NCBI GenBank assembly: GCA_030066855.1
Contig: JASJAU010000041.1
Location: 1 to 59,913 of the forward strand
Direction of reading: 5' to 3'
Length of the DNA stretch: 59,913 nt
From: Paracoccaceae bacterium
GTDB taxonomy: Bacteria > Pseudomonadota > Alphaproteobacteria > Rhodobacterales > Rhodobacteraceae
A program made the translations under genes and the position numbers. Shown here one piece after another: positions 17,680 through 27,648 of the stretch. How positions within the stretch are numbered: the stretch's first letter is position 1; each line of letters starts with the position of its first letter. The notes under the pieces are model-generated. The model was given only the letters and a program-made list of their open reading frames with translations. It searched no databases and was not told where the DNA came from.

Positions 17680-17708
17680 CGCCGGCTCCTAAAGGGGCCG
17701 GCGTTTTT
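17680..17708 (+). terminator. Rho-independent terminator
   Basis: The 10-bp stem CGCCGGCTCC / GGGGCCGGCG with the loop TAAA is followed by TTTTT. It starts 22 bp after the first substrate-binding protein gene. Confidence 0.9.
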
Positions 17709-17796
17709 CATTTGACTTCGGCGGGTGGAGGCGCGCCAGGGGACAATCGCGGGCTCGCGCGCTATACTCGTTCTAGTTGCGCAGGGGGATGAGGAT

Positions 17797-18316
17797 GTGA
17801 GCGCCGAGGCTTTCTCATACGATTTCGAGGATCTGGGGCTGCTGTCCGGACCGCCCGACCCGGTGCTGCAGACCATCGCACGCCTCGCCTCGGATCTTCT
17901 GGGGGCGCCCTTTGCCAAAATCTCGCTTGAGGACATGGCGCGACAAGATCAAAATCCGTGCAATCCATGGTTTCGAGCAGGCGATCGTGGACAAGCTTGA
18001 GCCGACCTTGGACCTTCCTGTTTGCCGGACCATCATTCAAGGCCGCCGCATCGTGGCGCTGGATGATCTGCGCGGTGCCGACAACACCGCCGACAACAGT
18101 TTCTTGGAGGCGCTTGGAGCGCAAAGCTACCTCGGCGCCCCTGTTTTCGACCCCGCAGACACAGCCGTCGGTACGCTTTGCGTGCTCGGTACCACCGCCC
18201 GCATCTGGTCCGAGCGGCAGAAGGAGCAGATTGTGGACCTCGCCTCGCTAATCACCGAACGCATTACGCTCCGCGCCACGCTAGCAACCGTCAGGCTTCT
18301 GTCCGAACGGAACTAA
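17797..18316 (+). pseudogene. GAF-domain gene broken by a frameshift
   Basis: Two overlapping frames together spell one GAF domain. The first, from a GTG at 17797 with AGGGGG upstream, gives PVLQTIARLASDLLGAPFAK then ISLEDMAR. The second, +1 frame, continues at about 17940 with DKIKIRAIHGFE and runs through GAQSYLGAPVFDPADTAVG to TLCVLGTTARIWSERQ and stops at 18316. The shift lies at about 17935-17950, around the codons for MAR/RDK. An intact version would be a short stand-alone sensor-type GAF protein of about 170 residues. A sequencing error cannot be excluded. It sits between the two related orphan binding proteins. Confidence 0.7.
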
Positions 18317-18427
18317 AGCGCTATCTTGCGATCTGGAGCGCCACCTCACGTTTGCGCGAGCGGAATTGCCGCGTCGCGCGACGGGTGCGAGTAAGGCGCC
18401 AAAGACAAAGCTGCCAGGGAGGCACCC

Positions 18428-19996
18428 ATGAACCGAATCGCCATCATCGCCCTTGCGGCGGCCAGTATTGGCCTGCCCGCGTCGGCCGAGACATTCCGCT
18501 GGGCGGGAGCGACCGATCCTCAGACAATGGATCCGCACGCCGTCGCTTCGGCGCCAGTGCTCGGGTTTCTGAACAACGTCTATGACGGACTGGTACGCAT
18601 GTCGAAAGACATGAAACTCGAGCCGTCGCTCGCCACTTCGTGGGAGCCGATCGGCGACGGCGAGGGCTGGCGCTTCAATCTGCGCGAGGGCGTGACCTTT
18701 CACGACGGCGCGACCTTCAACGCCGATGACGTGATGTTCTCCTATGAGCGCGCGTCCAGCGAAGAGGCGGATGTGCGCAGCTGGTTCTCGCCGGTGATCG
18801 ACGTTCGCGTGGTCGATGACTACACGGTCGAGATTTACACCAACGCGCCGAACCCGCTGTTCCCGGCGTCGATCGCCAACTGGATGATTATGGACCGGGG
18901 ATGGACCGAGGCGAATGACGCCGCCCGGCCTGACAAGGAAACTGGCAACTTCGCCACGCTCAACGTGAACGGCACCGGCGCCTTCAAGCTGGCCGACCGC
19001 CAGCCCGGACTGAGCACCACGATCGTACCGAATGAAAGCTGGTGGGACGACGCCGAGCACAACATCACCGAAGCGACGTACACGCCGATCCAAAACTCGG
19101 CGACGGCCGTCGCCGCGCTTCTCTCCGGCGAGGTCGACTTTGTCGAGCCGGTCCCGATCCAGGACGCGGCGCGCCTCGCATCGAGCGACGGTGTGGAGAT
19201 CATCCAGGGCATCGAGACCCGAACAATCATGCTGGGCTTCGCGCATGAGGCCGAAACTCTGAAGTACGGGGCGAGCGCTGGTGAGTCCAATCCGTTTAAG
19301 GACGTTCGCGTCCGTGAGGCGGTGGCCAAGGCGATCAATGTCGACGCCATCCTTCAGACGATCTGGCGCGGAAACGCCGAGGCTGCGAGTCAGTTGGTGA
19401 CACCAGCCCTGAGCGGCTATTCCACAGCGAATTCCGAGCGTCCGTCCTACGATCCTGACGCCGCAAGCGCCCTTCTGGCGGAGGCGGGCTACGCCGACGG
19501 GTTCGGCTTCGGTCTGAAATGCCCCAACAACCGCTACCCTAACGATGAGGCAGTCTGTCAGGCGATCACCGGCATGCTTGCGCAGGTCGGCATCACGGCT
19601 GAGCTCGACGCAATGCCCGTGTCGAACTATTGGCCAGAGCTTCGCGCCGACAACTTCGACATGTACCTCCTCGGCTGGTCGCCGGGCGGCTCCATGGATC
19701 ACGAGCATCCGCTGCGCTTCCTCGCCTCGACCCCGAACGAGGAGAAGCGTCTGGGCTCATGGAACTTCGGCGCTTACTCCAACGCGCGGATTGACGAGCT
19801 CCTGCCGGGGGTGCTGTCGGAGATCGATATCGCCAAGCGCCAGGGCATGCTGGATGAGATCACGTCGATCTATCAGGACGAGCACGCCTATGTGTTCCTT
19901 TACACCCAGCCGCTGGTCTGGGGCGCCCGCGACAACATCGCGCTCACCCAACGTCCGGACAACTTCTTCATCCTGCGCTGGGTGACGGTGAACTGA
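18428..19996 (+). CDS. ABC transporter substrate-binding protein, family 5 (second paralogue)
   Basis: The 522-residue periplasmic protein has a short Sec signal (about residues 1-20, ending PASA) and a start with GGGAGG upstream. It shows the family 5 pattern (TDPQTMDPHAVA; LREGVTFHDGATFNADDVMF; GTGAFKLADRQPG; VREAVAKAINVDAI). It resembles the protein encoded at 16074-17657 and, like it, has no permease or ATPase next to it. Both may feed a transporter encoded elsewhere. The ligand is unknown. Confidence 0.92.
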   Translation: MNRIAIIALAAASIGLPASAETFRWAGATDPQTMDPHAVASAPVLGFLNNVYDGLVRMSKDMKLEPSLATSWEPIGDGEGWRFNLREGVTFHDGATFNADDVMFSYERASSEEADVRSWFSPVIDVRVVDDYTVEIYTNAPNPLFPASIANWMIMDRGWTEANDAARPDKETGNFATLNVNGTGAFKLADRQPGLSTTIVPNESWWDDAEHNITEATYTPIQNSATAVAALLSGEVDFVEPVPIQDAARLASSDGVEIIQGIETRTIMLGFAHEAETLKYGASAGESNPFKDVRVREAVAKAINVDAILQTIWRGNAEAASQLVTPALSGYSTANSERPSYDPDAASALLAEAGYADGFGFGLKCPNNRYPNDEAVCQAITGMLAQVGITAELDAMPVSNYWPELRADNFDMYLLGWSPGGSMDHEHPLRFLASTPNEEKRLGSWNFGAYSNARIDELLPGVLSEIDIAKRQGMLDEITSIYQDEHAYVFLYTQPLVWGARDNIALTQRPDNFFILRWVTVN

Positions 19997-20020
19997 CCCC
20001 GGTCTGAGTTGAAATCGAAG

Positions 20021-20047
20021 CGGGCGGGGGTCACCCCGCCCGTTTTC
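20021..20047 (+). terminator. Rho-independent terminator
   Basis: The 9-bp perfect stem CGGGCGGGG / CCCCGCCCG with the loop GTCA is followed by TTTTC. It lies between the second binding-protein gene and the convergent end of pheA. Confidence 0.85.
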
Positions 20048-20057
20048 GTTCAGGCGC

Positions 20058-20891
20058 TTAGTGCCGCTTGGCCGCCGCCGGGTAGACGCCTAGAAGCTTT
20101 ACTTCGCTGGTGAAGTACTCAAGCTCATCGAGTGCGAGCTTGACCAGGCGATCATCCGGATGTCCCTCAATATCGGCATAGAACTGCGTCGCTGAGAACG
20201 AGCCGTCGACCATGTAGCTCTCGAGCTTGGTCATGTTGACGCCGTTCGTCGCGAAGCCGCCCATCGCCTTGAAAAGCGCCGCCGGGATGTTCCGAACGCG
20301 GAAGACGAAGGTTGTAATCATCCCGAGATCGCCGCGCCGAGACAGGTCCCAGGTTTTCGACATCACGAGAAATCGCGTGGTGTTGTGATCCGCGTCCTCA
20401 ATGTGCTTCGCCAGCACGTTCAGCCCATAGACCTCCGCCGCCAGTTCTGACGCGAGCGCGCCGTCGGATTTCTGTCCTGCCTCGGCCACGTCCCGCGCGG
20501 CGCGAGCGTTGTCGGGAGACACGCGGCCCTCGATCCCGTGCTCGCGAAGAAACCGGGAGCACTGAGGCAGCAGGACGAGATGCGAATGGGCGGAGGTGAT
20601 GTCCTCGAGCTTCGCGCCCGGCACGCCCAAGAGATTGATGTGAACCCGCACAAAAGCTTCGTCAACGATGTGCAGCCCGCTTTCCGGCAGGAGGCGATGG
20701 ATGTCAGCGACCCGGCCATAGGTCGTGTTCTCGACGGGCAGCATCGCCAGCTCGGCGTCGTCGCGTCGAACCGCCTCGATCACCTCTTCAAAGGTGCGGC
20801 AAGGCAGAGGCTCGTGGTCCGGCCGCGCCTCCAGGCAAGCCTGATGGGAGTAGGCGCCCGGCTCCCCCTGAAAGGCAATCCGCTTGGTCAT
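20058..20891 (-). CDS. pheA: Prephenate dehydratase
   Basis: PheA converts prephenate to phenylpyruvate for phenylalanine synthesis. From the ATG at 20891 the product is 277 residues, the usual size for a single-function enzyme without a chorismate mutase domain. Motifs are IAFQGEPGAYSHQA, MLPVENTTYGRV and NTTRFLVMSK. A C-terminal ACT domain carries the ESY-type feedback motif (TKLESYMVDGSF). A longer frame extends 42 codons upstream but lacks family similarity. It is divergent from cycM. Confidence 0.95.
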   Translation of the reverse strand: MTKRIAFQGEPGAYSHQACLEARPDHEPLPCRTFEEVIEAVRRDDAELAMLPVENTTYGRVADIHRLLPESGLHIVDEAFVRVHINLLGVPGAKLEDITSAHSHLVLLPQCSRFLREHGIEGRVSPDNARAARDVAEAGQKSDGALASELAAEVYGLNVLAKHIEDADHNTTRFLVMSKTWDLSRRGDLGMITTFVFRVRNIPAALFKAMGGFATNGVNMTKLESYMVDGSFSATQFYADIEGHPDDRLVKLALDELEYFTSEVKLLGVYPAAAKRH

Positions 20892-21004
20892 GGCTCGCGA
20901 TGTCCTGATGCCGGCATGGGCGTTTCGTCGCGGCTCATATCTCTTGAAGGTGCCGAGTGGAAGCGGATAGAACGCCACGAAAGACTGAGGGAACGGGACG
21001 CGAC

Positions 21005-21517
21005 ATGTTGGACACAATGTTTTGGACCAAAGTCGTCGGGGGCCTTTGCGGCACCTGGCTGGTCTTCTTGCTCGGCGCTCTGGTGGCGGAAAGCATCTAT
21101 CACCAAGGCGGACACGGCTATGACCACCATCAGGCCTACACCATCGACACTGGAGATGACGGAGCCGAAGAAGAGGTCGTCGAGGTTCCCTTCGCCGAAG
21201 TATTCGCCGCTGCCGACGCAGGCGCGGGCGAGCGCCTGTTCCGCCAGTGCGCTGCTTGCCACAAGGTCGAGGACGGCGCCAACGGCGCCGGTCCGCATCT
21301 CTTTGGCGTAGTAGGCCGCGACGTCCAGTCTGTGGGCGGCTTCAATTACTCCGGCAATTTGCTGGCGGCCGCCGACGTCTGGACGCCCGAGAATCTAAAT
21401 GCTTTTCTCGCGGGTCCGTCGAATTTCGCCTCCGGCACTAGCATGAACTACCGCGGTATGCCGGACATCGAAGATCGCGCGAATCTGATCGCCTGGCTTG
21501 AAAGCGTCGGGAACTGA
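21005..21517 (+). CDS. cycM: Membrane-anchored cytochrome c (CycM/c552 type)
   Basis: The 170-residue product has an uncleaved N-terminal membrane anchor (about 8-29, VVGGLCGTWLVFLLGALVAE), an acidic linker and a single class I cytochrome c domain with the haem motif CAACH. The axial methionine is probably in SGTSMNYRGMPDI. Such proteins carry electrons from the bc1 complex to terminal oxidase in Paracoccus and relatives. AGGGA lies upstream of the chosen ATG; a longer start would spoil the anchor. It diverges from pheA and ends in its own terminator. Confidence 0.92.
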   Translation: MLDTMFWTKVVGGLCGTWLVFLLGALVAESIYHQGGHGYDHHQAYTIDTGDDGAEEEVVEVPFAEVFAAADAGAGERLFRQCAACHKVEDGANGAGPHLFGVVGRDVQSVGGFNYSGNLLAAADVWTPENLNAFLAGPSNFASGTSMNYRGMPDIEDRANLIAWLESVGN

Positions 21518-21541
21518 CCGGATTCGCAAAGCGTCTTTAGT

Positions 21542-21569
21542 GGCCGGGCCGTTGCGCCCGGCCTTTTTT
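21542..21569 (+). terminator. Rho-independent terminator of cycM
   Basis: The 8-bp perfect stem GGCCGGGC / GCCCGGCC with a 6-nt loop is followed by TTTTTT, 24 bp after the cycM stop. Confidence 0.92.
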
Positions 21570-21611
21570 GCTGCGCCCGATCCATTCACCAAATGTTCAC
21601 CGGCAATCGTC

Positions 21612-21641
21612 TTGAACATTAGACAAATGGCACTTTAGCTA
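21612..21641 (+). promoter_or_regulatory. Candidate promoter of the yejABEF operon
   Basis: TTGAAC (21612-21617) and TAGCTA (21636-21641) are separated by 18 bp in an unusually AT-rich patch between the cycM terminator and yejA. An alternative -10 is TACAGT at 21640. This is a motif match only. Confidence 0.35.
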
Positions 21642-21685
21642 CAGTTAAAGATCAAGAACGCGCCGAGTTAACGGAGGAAGCAGGC

Positions 21686-23605
21686 ATGACCACGACACGC
21701 CCAAAAGGCAGAGCCATCGCTCGACGGAAGGTCATGCCCAACCTCGCGTTGAAATGGCTGGGCGCGGGGGCGCTGGGCCTCATCGCTTTGGCGACCTCCG
21801 CCGCGGTGGCGCGGGCCGAGGGTCATGAAGCGGTGGCCGTCGCGCACGGCGTGTCGAACTTCGGGGCGCCGAAATACGGCCCGGACATGACGCATCTCGA
21901 TTACGTGAATCCTGATGCGCCCAAGGGTGGTGAGATCGCGACCTGGGCGCAGGGCAACTTTGACAGCTTTAACAATTACACACGCAAGGGCGTTTCCGGC
22001 GCTGGCATGTCGCTGATGTACGAGTCGATCCTGACCACCTCCGCCGACGACGCGTATGGCGTCTACTGCTACCTCTGCGAGACGATGGAGTATCCTGAAA
22101 GCCGGGATTGGGTGATCTTCAACCTGCGTCAGGACGTGACCTTCCGCGACGGCGTCGCAATGACGGCGGAGGATGTGAAGTTCACCCATGATCTGTTCAT
22201 GGAGCAGGGGCTCCCTGAATATGTGAATGTCGTCCAGGGCTTTGTCGACGCGGTGGAGATCCTCGATACCCACAAGATCAAGTTCACCTTCACCGAGCAG
22301 GCGCCGAGGCGCGAGGTGATTAGCTTCGCCGGCGGCACGCCCGTTTTCTCCAAGGCCTGGTTCGAGGAGACCGGCGCCCGCATCGACGAATCCACGCTTG
22401 AGCCCTTCATGGGCACCGGACCCTACCAGATCGCAAGCTTCGATGTTGGCCGTCAGATCGTTTACGAGCGGAACCCGAACTGGTGGGGCGCGGATCACCC
22501 CTTCAGCATTGGCACGTTTAACTTTGATACAATCCGCTACGAGTATTTTGCCGACAGCTCGGCGGCTTTGGAGGCGTTCAAGGCCGGCGAGTACACCTTC
22601 CGGTCGGAAAACAGCTCAAAGGATTGGGCCACGGGCTATGACTTCCCGGCGGTCGAGCGCGGTGATGTGGTTGTGGGTGAACTGCCCGACGGAACGATCG
22701 GTTCGGCGCAGAGTTTCGTCTTCAATCTCCGCCGAGAGAAATGGCAGGACCCGAGGACGCGCGAGGCCGTGCGCCTTATGTTCAACTTTGAGTTCTCGAA
22801 CGAATCCCTGTTCTTCGGGCTCTATGAGCGGGTGAACTCCTTCTGGGAGAACTCTCCACTAGAAGCGACGGGCGCCCCGACCGAGGCGGAGATCGCCCTG
22901 CTTCAGCCGCTTGTCGACGAGGGGCTTCTGGACGCCGCGCTTCTGGCCGATGACGCGATGATGGCGCCCACGTCCGGCCCCCGGAATTTCGATCGGCGCA
23001 ATCTGCGCGCCGCGGCCGGGCTTCTGGACGAGGCTGGCTGGATCGTGGGCGATGACGGTATCCGGCGCCGCGACGGCGAGGTACTGGACCTTATCATCCT
23101 CAGCTTCAGCCCGGCCTTCGACCGGATCATCAATCCCTACATCGAAAACCTCGTCCGCCTGGGCATCGATGCCAAGCTGGAGAGGGTTGATATCTCGCAA
23201 TACGTCGACCGCCGCCGGACCAGCGATTACGACCTTGTGAACCACACCTTCTCAATGGGGTTCGAGCCGGGCTTCGGGCTTCGTCAGTGGTACGGCTCGG
23301 AAACCGCCGAGGACAGCTCGCGGAATCTCATGGGGTTGCAAAACGAGGCTGTGGACCGGCTTCTGGAGCACGTCATCGAGGCGGAAACGTTGGAAGAGCT
23401 GACAACCGCGACCCATGCGCTCGACCGCACGCTTCGCTCGCTCGGGTTCTGGGTGCAACAGTGGTTCAAAGACGTTCACACGGTGGCTTATTACAACATG
23501 TACCGCCATCCTGATCCGCTGCCACCATATGCGCTAGGTCAATTCGAGTTCTGGTGGCATGATGCCGATGCGGAGGCGCGTCTGCGCGAGGCCGGCGCGC
23601 TCTGA
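21686..23605 (+). CDS. yejA: Oligopeptide ABC transporter substrate-binding protein YejA
   Basis: The 639-residue periplasmic binding protein is the first gene of a yejABEF operon. It has a long N-terminal signal (basic start, then LGLIALATSAAVARAEG) and the YejA-type opening HGVSNFGAPKYGPDMTHLDY then VNPDAPKGGE. GGAGG lies 8 bp before the ATG. YejABEF imports peptides, including microcin C in E. coli. The yejB gene follows 12 bp after the stop. Confidence 0.93.
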   Translation: MTTTRPKGRAIARRKVMPNLALKWLGAGALGLIALATSAAVARAEGHEAVAVAHGVSNFGAPKYGPDMTHLDYVNPDAPKGGEIATWAQGNFDSFNNYTRKGVSGAGMSLMYESILTTSADDAYGVYCYLCETMEYPESRDWVIFNLRQDVTFRDGVAMTAEDVKFTHDLFMEQGLPEYVNVVQGFVDAVEILDTHKIKFTFTEQAPRREVISFAGGTPVFSKAWFEETGARIDESTLEPFMGTGPYQIASFDVGRQIVYERNPNWWGADHPFSIGTFNFDTIRYEYFADSSAALEAFKAGEYTFRSENSSKDWATGYDFPAVERGDVVVGELPDGTIGSAQSFVFNLRREKWQDPRTREAVRLMFNFEFSNESLFFGLYERVNSFWENSPLEATGAPTEAEIALLQPLVDEGLLDAALLADDAMMAPTSGPRNFDRRNLRAAAGLLDEAGWIVGDDGIRRRDGEVLDLIILSFSPAFDRIINPYIENLVRLGIDAKLERVDISQYVDRRRTSDYDLVNHTFSMGFEPGFGLRQWYGSETAEDSSRNLMGLQNEAVDRLLEHVIEAETLEELTTATHALDRTLRSLGFWVQQWFKDVHTVAYYNMYRHPDPLPPYALGQFEFWWHDADAEARLREAGAL

Positions 23606-23617
23606 GGAACTGACGCT

Positions 23618-24697
23618 ATGGGCGCCTATATCCTCCGACGGCTGTTGCTGATCATCCCGACGCTCTTCGGGATCATGGTCATCAACTTCACGCTGACCCA
23701 GTTCGTGCCGGGCGGCCCGATCGAGCAGATCATCGCCAATATCGAAGGGCAGGGGGACGTATTTGAGGGGATCTCGGGCGGCGGGTCAGAGACCTTCGAT
23801 AACGAGAGCGACTCAGGCTACGTCGGCGCCCGCGGCCTGCCGCAGGAGTTCATTGAGGAATTGGAGCGCGAGTTCGGTTTTGACAAACCGGCGCACGAGC
23901 GTTTCGCCCAGATGATGTGGAACTACATTCGCTTCGACTTCGGCGAGAGCTATTTCCGCTCGATCTCGGTGATCGATCTGGTGATCGAGAAGATGCCAGT
24001 CTCGATCACACTCGGCCTGTGGTCGACGCTGATCGCCTACGCCATTTCGATCCCCTTGGGTATTCGAAAGGCGGTGAAGGACGGATCCAGCTTCGACACC
24101 TGGACTTCCGGGTTGATCATTGTCGCCTATGCGATCCCCGGCTTCCTCTTCGCGATCCTGCTTTTGGTCCTTCTGGCCGGCGGCTCGTACTTCCAGATCT
24201 TCCCGCTCAGGGGCCTGACCTCGGACAATTGGGAGGAGCTGAGCCTGCTCGGCAAGCTTGGCGATTACTTCTGGCACATCACGCTGCCGGTCGTCGCCTC
24301 GTCGATCTCGGGCTTCGCCACGCTCACCCTACTTACCAAGAACTCCTTCCTCGACGAGATTAAGAAGCAATACGTGGTCACCGCCAAGGCCAAGGGGCTG
24401 GCAGAGCGCCGCGTGCTCTACGGCCATATTTTCCGTAACGCGATGCTGATCGTGATTGCGGGCTTCCCGGCGCTCTTCATTGGCATCTTCTTCGGCTCGT
24501 CGCTGATCATCGAGACGATCTTCTCGCTCGACGGGCTGGGTCGGCTCGGCTTCGAAGCCGCCGTCGCGCGCGACTACCCGGTGATCTTCGGCACGCTCTT
24601 CGCCTTCGGCCTCGTCGGCCTTCTCGTCGGCATCCTCTCGGATCTCATGTACGTCTTCGTCGACCCCCGGATCGACTTCGAGCGGCGGGAGGTCTGA
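23618..24697 (+). CDS. yejB: Peptide ABC transporter permease YejB
   Basis: The 359-residue inner-membrane permease starts [20 protein letters not shown], typical of the DppB-like family. A large periplasmic segment at about 35-100, rich in G, E and D, is characteristic of YejB. The EAA-type loop is visible around [20 protein letters not shown]. It is followed by yejE after 3 bp. Confidence 0.95.
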   Translation: MGAYILRRLLLIIPTLFGIMVINFTLTQFVPGGPIEQIIANIEGQGDVFEGISGGGSETFDNESDSGYVGARGLPQEFIEELEREFGFDKPAHERFAQMMWNYIRFDFGESYFRSISVIDLVIEKMPVSITLGLWSTLIAYAISIPLGIRKAVKDGSSFDTWTSGLIIVAYAIPGFLFAILLLVLLAGGSYFQIFPLRGLTSDNWEELSLLGKLGDYFWHITLPVVASSISGFATLTLLTKNSFLDEIKKQYVVTAKAKGLAERRVLYGHIFRNAMLIVIAGFPALFIGIFFGSSLIIETIFSLDGLGRLGFEAAVARDYPVIFGTLFAFGLVGLLVGILSDLMYVFVDPRIDFERREV

Positions 24698-24700
24698 GCC

Positions 24701-25885
24701 ATGGCCATGCCCGAAGTTCAGACCGAGATGCCCGCCGAGGCCCCGGCCGCGCCCGAAACGGCGCCCCGCAAACGGCCCTGGCTCTCGCCCCTGAACCAGC
24801 GCCGCTGGCGGAACTTCACCCGCAACCGCCGCGCCTACTGGTCCCTGATCATCTTCTCAGTCCTTTTCGGTATCTCGCTCCTCGCTGAGTTTATCGCCAA
24901 CGACAAGCCGATCCTGGTGAGTTACCAAGGCGAGCTCTACGTCCCGATCTTCAATTTCTACCCCGAGACCGAATTTGGCGGCGATCTGCCCATCGAGGCG
25001 CAGTATCAGTACGAAGACGTCGAATGCCTGATCCGCACGGGCGGGATCATCGATTGCTACGACGATCCCCAAGGTGTCATGGCTGAGGTCGCCGAGACCG
25101 GCCAGTTCAACGGGATTGAAGCCGACGAGGGCTGGCTCCTCTGGCCGCTCATCCCCTATCGCTACGACACCATCGTCGACATCCGCGGAGCTGCTCCCAG
25201 CGCGCCCGACGCCAATAACTGGCTCGGCACCGACGACACGAAACGCGACGTGGTCGCTCGGGTGCTCTACGGCTTCCGCCTGTCGATCCTTTTTACCCTG
25301 ATCGTGACCGTCTGCGCCTCGATCATCGGGATCATCGCGGGGGCCGTGCAGGGCTATTTCGGCGGCTGGCTGGATCTCATTTTCCAGCGCATTCTGGAAA
25401 TCTGGTCCTCAACACCGTCACTTTACGTGATCATCATCATGTTCGCGATCTTCGGGCGAAGTTTCTGGATGCTGGTCTTCCTATCGGTACTCTTCGGATG
25501 GCCGGCGCTGGTGGGCGTCGTCCGAGCGGAGTTCCTCCGCGCCCGGAATTTCGAGTATGTTCGCGCCGCCCGGGCGCTCGGCGTCTCGAACACGACGATC
25601 ATGTTCCGTCACATGCTTCCGAACGCGATGGTCGCGACGCTGACGCTTCTTCCATTCATCATCACCGGCACCATCGGCGCCCTGGCCTCGCTTGATTTCC
25701 TGGGCTACGGCCTACCGTCCTCGGCGCCGTCGCTCGGAGAACTCACGCTGCAGGCCAAACAGAACCTACAGGCGCCGTGGCTGGCCTTCACCGCCTTTTT
25801 CACCTTCGCGATCATGCTTTCGCTGCTTGTCTTCATCTTTGAAGGCGTGCGGGACGCTTTTGACCCGAGGAAGACGTTCCAGTGA
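24701..25885 (+). CDS. yejE: Peptide ABC transporter permease YejE
   Basis: The 394-residue permease has a Pro- and Ala-rich cytosolic start, a first helix near 50, and a long periplasmic domain (about 65-165) between the first and second helices, as in YejE. The EAA-type loop is ARALGVSNTTIMFRHMLPNA. Its stop overlaps the yejF start (GTG at 25882). Confidence 0.95.
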   Translation: MAMPEVQTEMPAEAPAAPETAPRKRPWLSPLNQRRWRNFTRNRRAYWSLIIFSVLFGISLLAEFIANDKPILVSYQGELYVPIFNFYPETEFGGDLPIEAQYQYEDVECLIRTGGIIDCYDDPQGVMAEVAETGQFNGIEADEGWLLWPLIPYRYDTIVDIRGAAPSAPDANNWLGTDDTKRDVVARVLYGFRLSILFTLIVTVCASIIGIIAGAVQGYFGGWLDLIFQRILEIWSSTPSLYVIIIMFAIFGRSFWMLVFLSVLFGWPALVGVVRAEFLRARNFEYVRAARALGVSNTTIMFRHMLPNAMVATLTLLPFIITGTIGALASLDFLGYGLPSSAPSLGELTLQAKQNLQAPWLAFTAFFTFAIMLSLLVFIFEGVRDAFDPRKTFQ

Positions 25886-27483
25886 CCGAGACCGTCCTCG
25901 ACGTTCAGAATCTCGACGTGCGTTTCCGTCAGGACGGTGCGTTGACCCACGCGGTGCGGGGCGTCAGCTTCAATGTGCGGCGGGGGGAGACTGTAGCACT
26001 TGTTGGCGAATCCGGCTCGGGCAAGTCGGTCACTGCGCTCTCGACCGTTGATCTTCTGCCAGACAGCGCGGAGATCAGCGGTTCGGTCACTTACCACGGG
26101 GCCGAAATGGTCGGTGCTGACGAGGCAGAGCTGCGCCGGGTGCGCGGCAACGACATCAGCTTCATCTTTCAGGAGCCGATGACCTCACTCAATCCGCTTC
26201 ACACGCTTGAAAAGCAGCTCAAGGAAGCCGTCGAGCTGCATCAGGGCCTGCGCGGCGAGGCGACGAAGACGCGGATCATCGAACTACTGGAGCAGGTTGG
26301 CATTCCCGACCCCGAGACCCGCCTGACCAGCTACCCGCACCAGCTCTCCGGCGGCCAACGGCAGCGGGTTATGATCGCGATGGCGCTCGCCAACGGTCCC
26401 GAGCTTCTGGTCGCGGACGAGCCGACGACCGCGCTCGACGTGACGATTCAGGCGCAGATCCTCGAACTGCTGGCGGATCTGCAGAAGCGGCTTGGTATGT
26501 CGATGCTGTTTATCACCCATGACCTCGGCATCGTTCGCGCCTTTGCGGACCGGGTCTGCGTGATGAAGGACGGCGAGATCGTCGAGCGGGGCGAGACAGC
26601 CGAAATTTTCGCCAATCCCCAGCATCCCTATACCAAGATGCTGCTCTCAGCGGAATCCACTGGCCTGCCGGAACCCGTGCCCGCGGGCGCCGAAACGGTG
26701 GCGGAGACCGAGGCGCTCCGGATCTGGTTTCCGATCTATCGCGGTCTCCTCAAGCGGACGGTCGGGCACATCAAGGCGGTCAACGCGGCGACGCTGGCGG
26801 TCCGGCAGGGCGAGACGGTCGGCATCGTCGGCGAATCCGGCTCTGGCAAGACCACCCTCGCGCTCGCCATTATGCGGCTCATCGCCTCCGAAGGTCCGGT
26901 GATTTTCCAGGGCGACAATATCCAGGGCCGATCGTCCCGCGCCCTTCGCTCGCTGCGCGCTGACATGCAGATCGTTTTTCAGGACCCCTACGGCTCGCTC
27001 AGCCCGCGTATGACGGTAGAGGAAATCATCTCCGAGGGCCTGACGATCCACAACATCGATCCCGGCCGCGACCGGCGAGAGATGGTGGCGGAGATCATGG
27101 TTGAGGTCGGACTCGACCCCGCCACGATGCACCGCTATCCGCATGAGTTTTCGGGCGGGCAGCGCCAGCGGATCGCCATTGCGCGGGCGATGATCCTGCG
27201 CCCCAAACTGGTAGTGCTGGACGAGCCCACGAGCGCTCTCGACATGACCGTGCAGGTGCAGATCGTGGAACTGCTGCGCGAGCTGCAGAAGAAACACAAG
27301 CTCGCCTATTTCTTCATCAGCCACGATCTGAAGGTCGTACGAGCGCTATCGCACAAGGTCATCGTCATGAAGTCCGGCGATGTGGTCGAATCCGGCGATG
27401 CCGCCGCCGTGTTCGACAATCCGGAAAACCCCTACACCCGCCAGCTCATGGCGGCCGCATTTGAGGTGAAGGCCAGCGCCTGA
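25882..27483 (+). CDS. yejF: Peptide ABC transporter ATP-binding protein YejF (two nucleotide-binding domains)
   Basis: The 533-residue protein contains two ABC ATPase domains in one chain. The first has Walker A GESGSGKS (42-49), signature LSGGQRQR and [12 protein letters not shown]. The second has Walker A GESGSGKT (about 316-323), signature FSGGQRQR and [12 protein letters not shown]. The fused form is the rule for YejF. It ends the yejABEF operon. A short GC-rich hairpin (CCGGGC/GCCCGG) follows the stop but lacks a T-tract. Confidence 0.95.
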   Translation: MTETVLDVQNLDVRFRQDGALTHAVRGVSFNVRRGETVALVGESGSGKSVTALSTVDLLPDSAEISGSVTYHGAEMVGADEAELRRVRGNDISFIFQEPMTSLNPLHTLEKQLKEAVELHQGLRGEATKTRIIELLEQVGIPDPETRLTSYPHQLSGGQRQRVMIAMALANGPELLVADEPTTALDVTIQAQILELLADLQKRLGMSMLFITHDLGIVRAFADRVCVMKDGEIVERGETAEIFANPQHPYTKMLLSAESTGLPEPVPAGAETVAETEALRIWFPIYRGLLKRTVGHIKAVNAATLAVRQGETVGIVGESGSGKTTLALAIMRLIASEGPVIFQGDNIQGRSSRALRSLRADMQIVFQDPYGSLSPRMTVEEIISEGLTIHNIDPGRDRREMVAEIMVEVGLDPATMHRYPHEFSGGQRQRIAIARAMILRPKLVVLDEPTSALDMTVQVQIVELLRELQKKHKLAYFFISHDLKVVRALSHKVIVMKSGDVVESGDAAAVFDNPENPYTRQLMAAAFEVKASA

Positions 27484-27648
27484 TTTTGTCCGGGCTCCGC
27501 CCGGCCGATCCGCGCGTCGCTTGGCCGTGAGGTTGACTATTCTCGCCAAGAGAAAGACGTCATGGGCGTGAGGCGGGAATGCCATGTTTCTTAAAGGGTT
27601 TTTCGCGCCTTCTGGTCACTGCGCCCGGGCGGGGCTAAAGAGGCCTTT

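Noticed and set aside
18281-19708. A 475-codon open frame on the minus strand opposite the second binding protein
   Set aside because: It lies fully antisense to a well-supported gene, has no family content, and is the usual by-product of high G+C codon use.
27484-27510. A terminator after yejF
   Set aside because: There is a CCGGGC/GCCCGG hairpin but no T-tract follows it.
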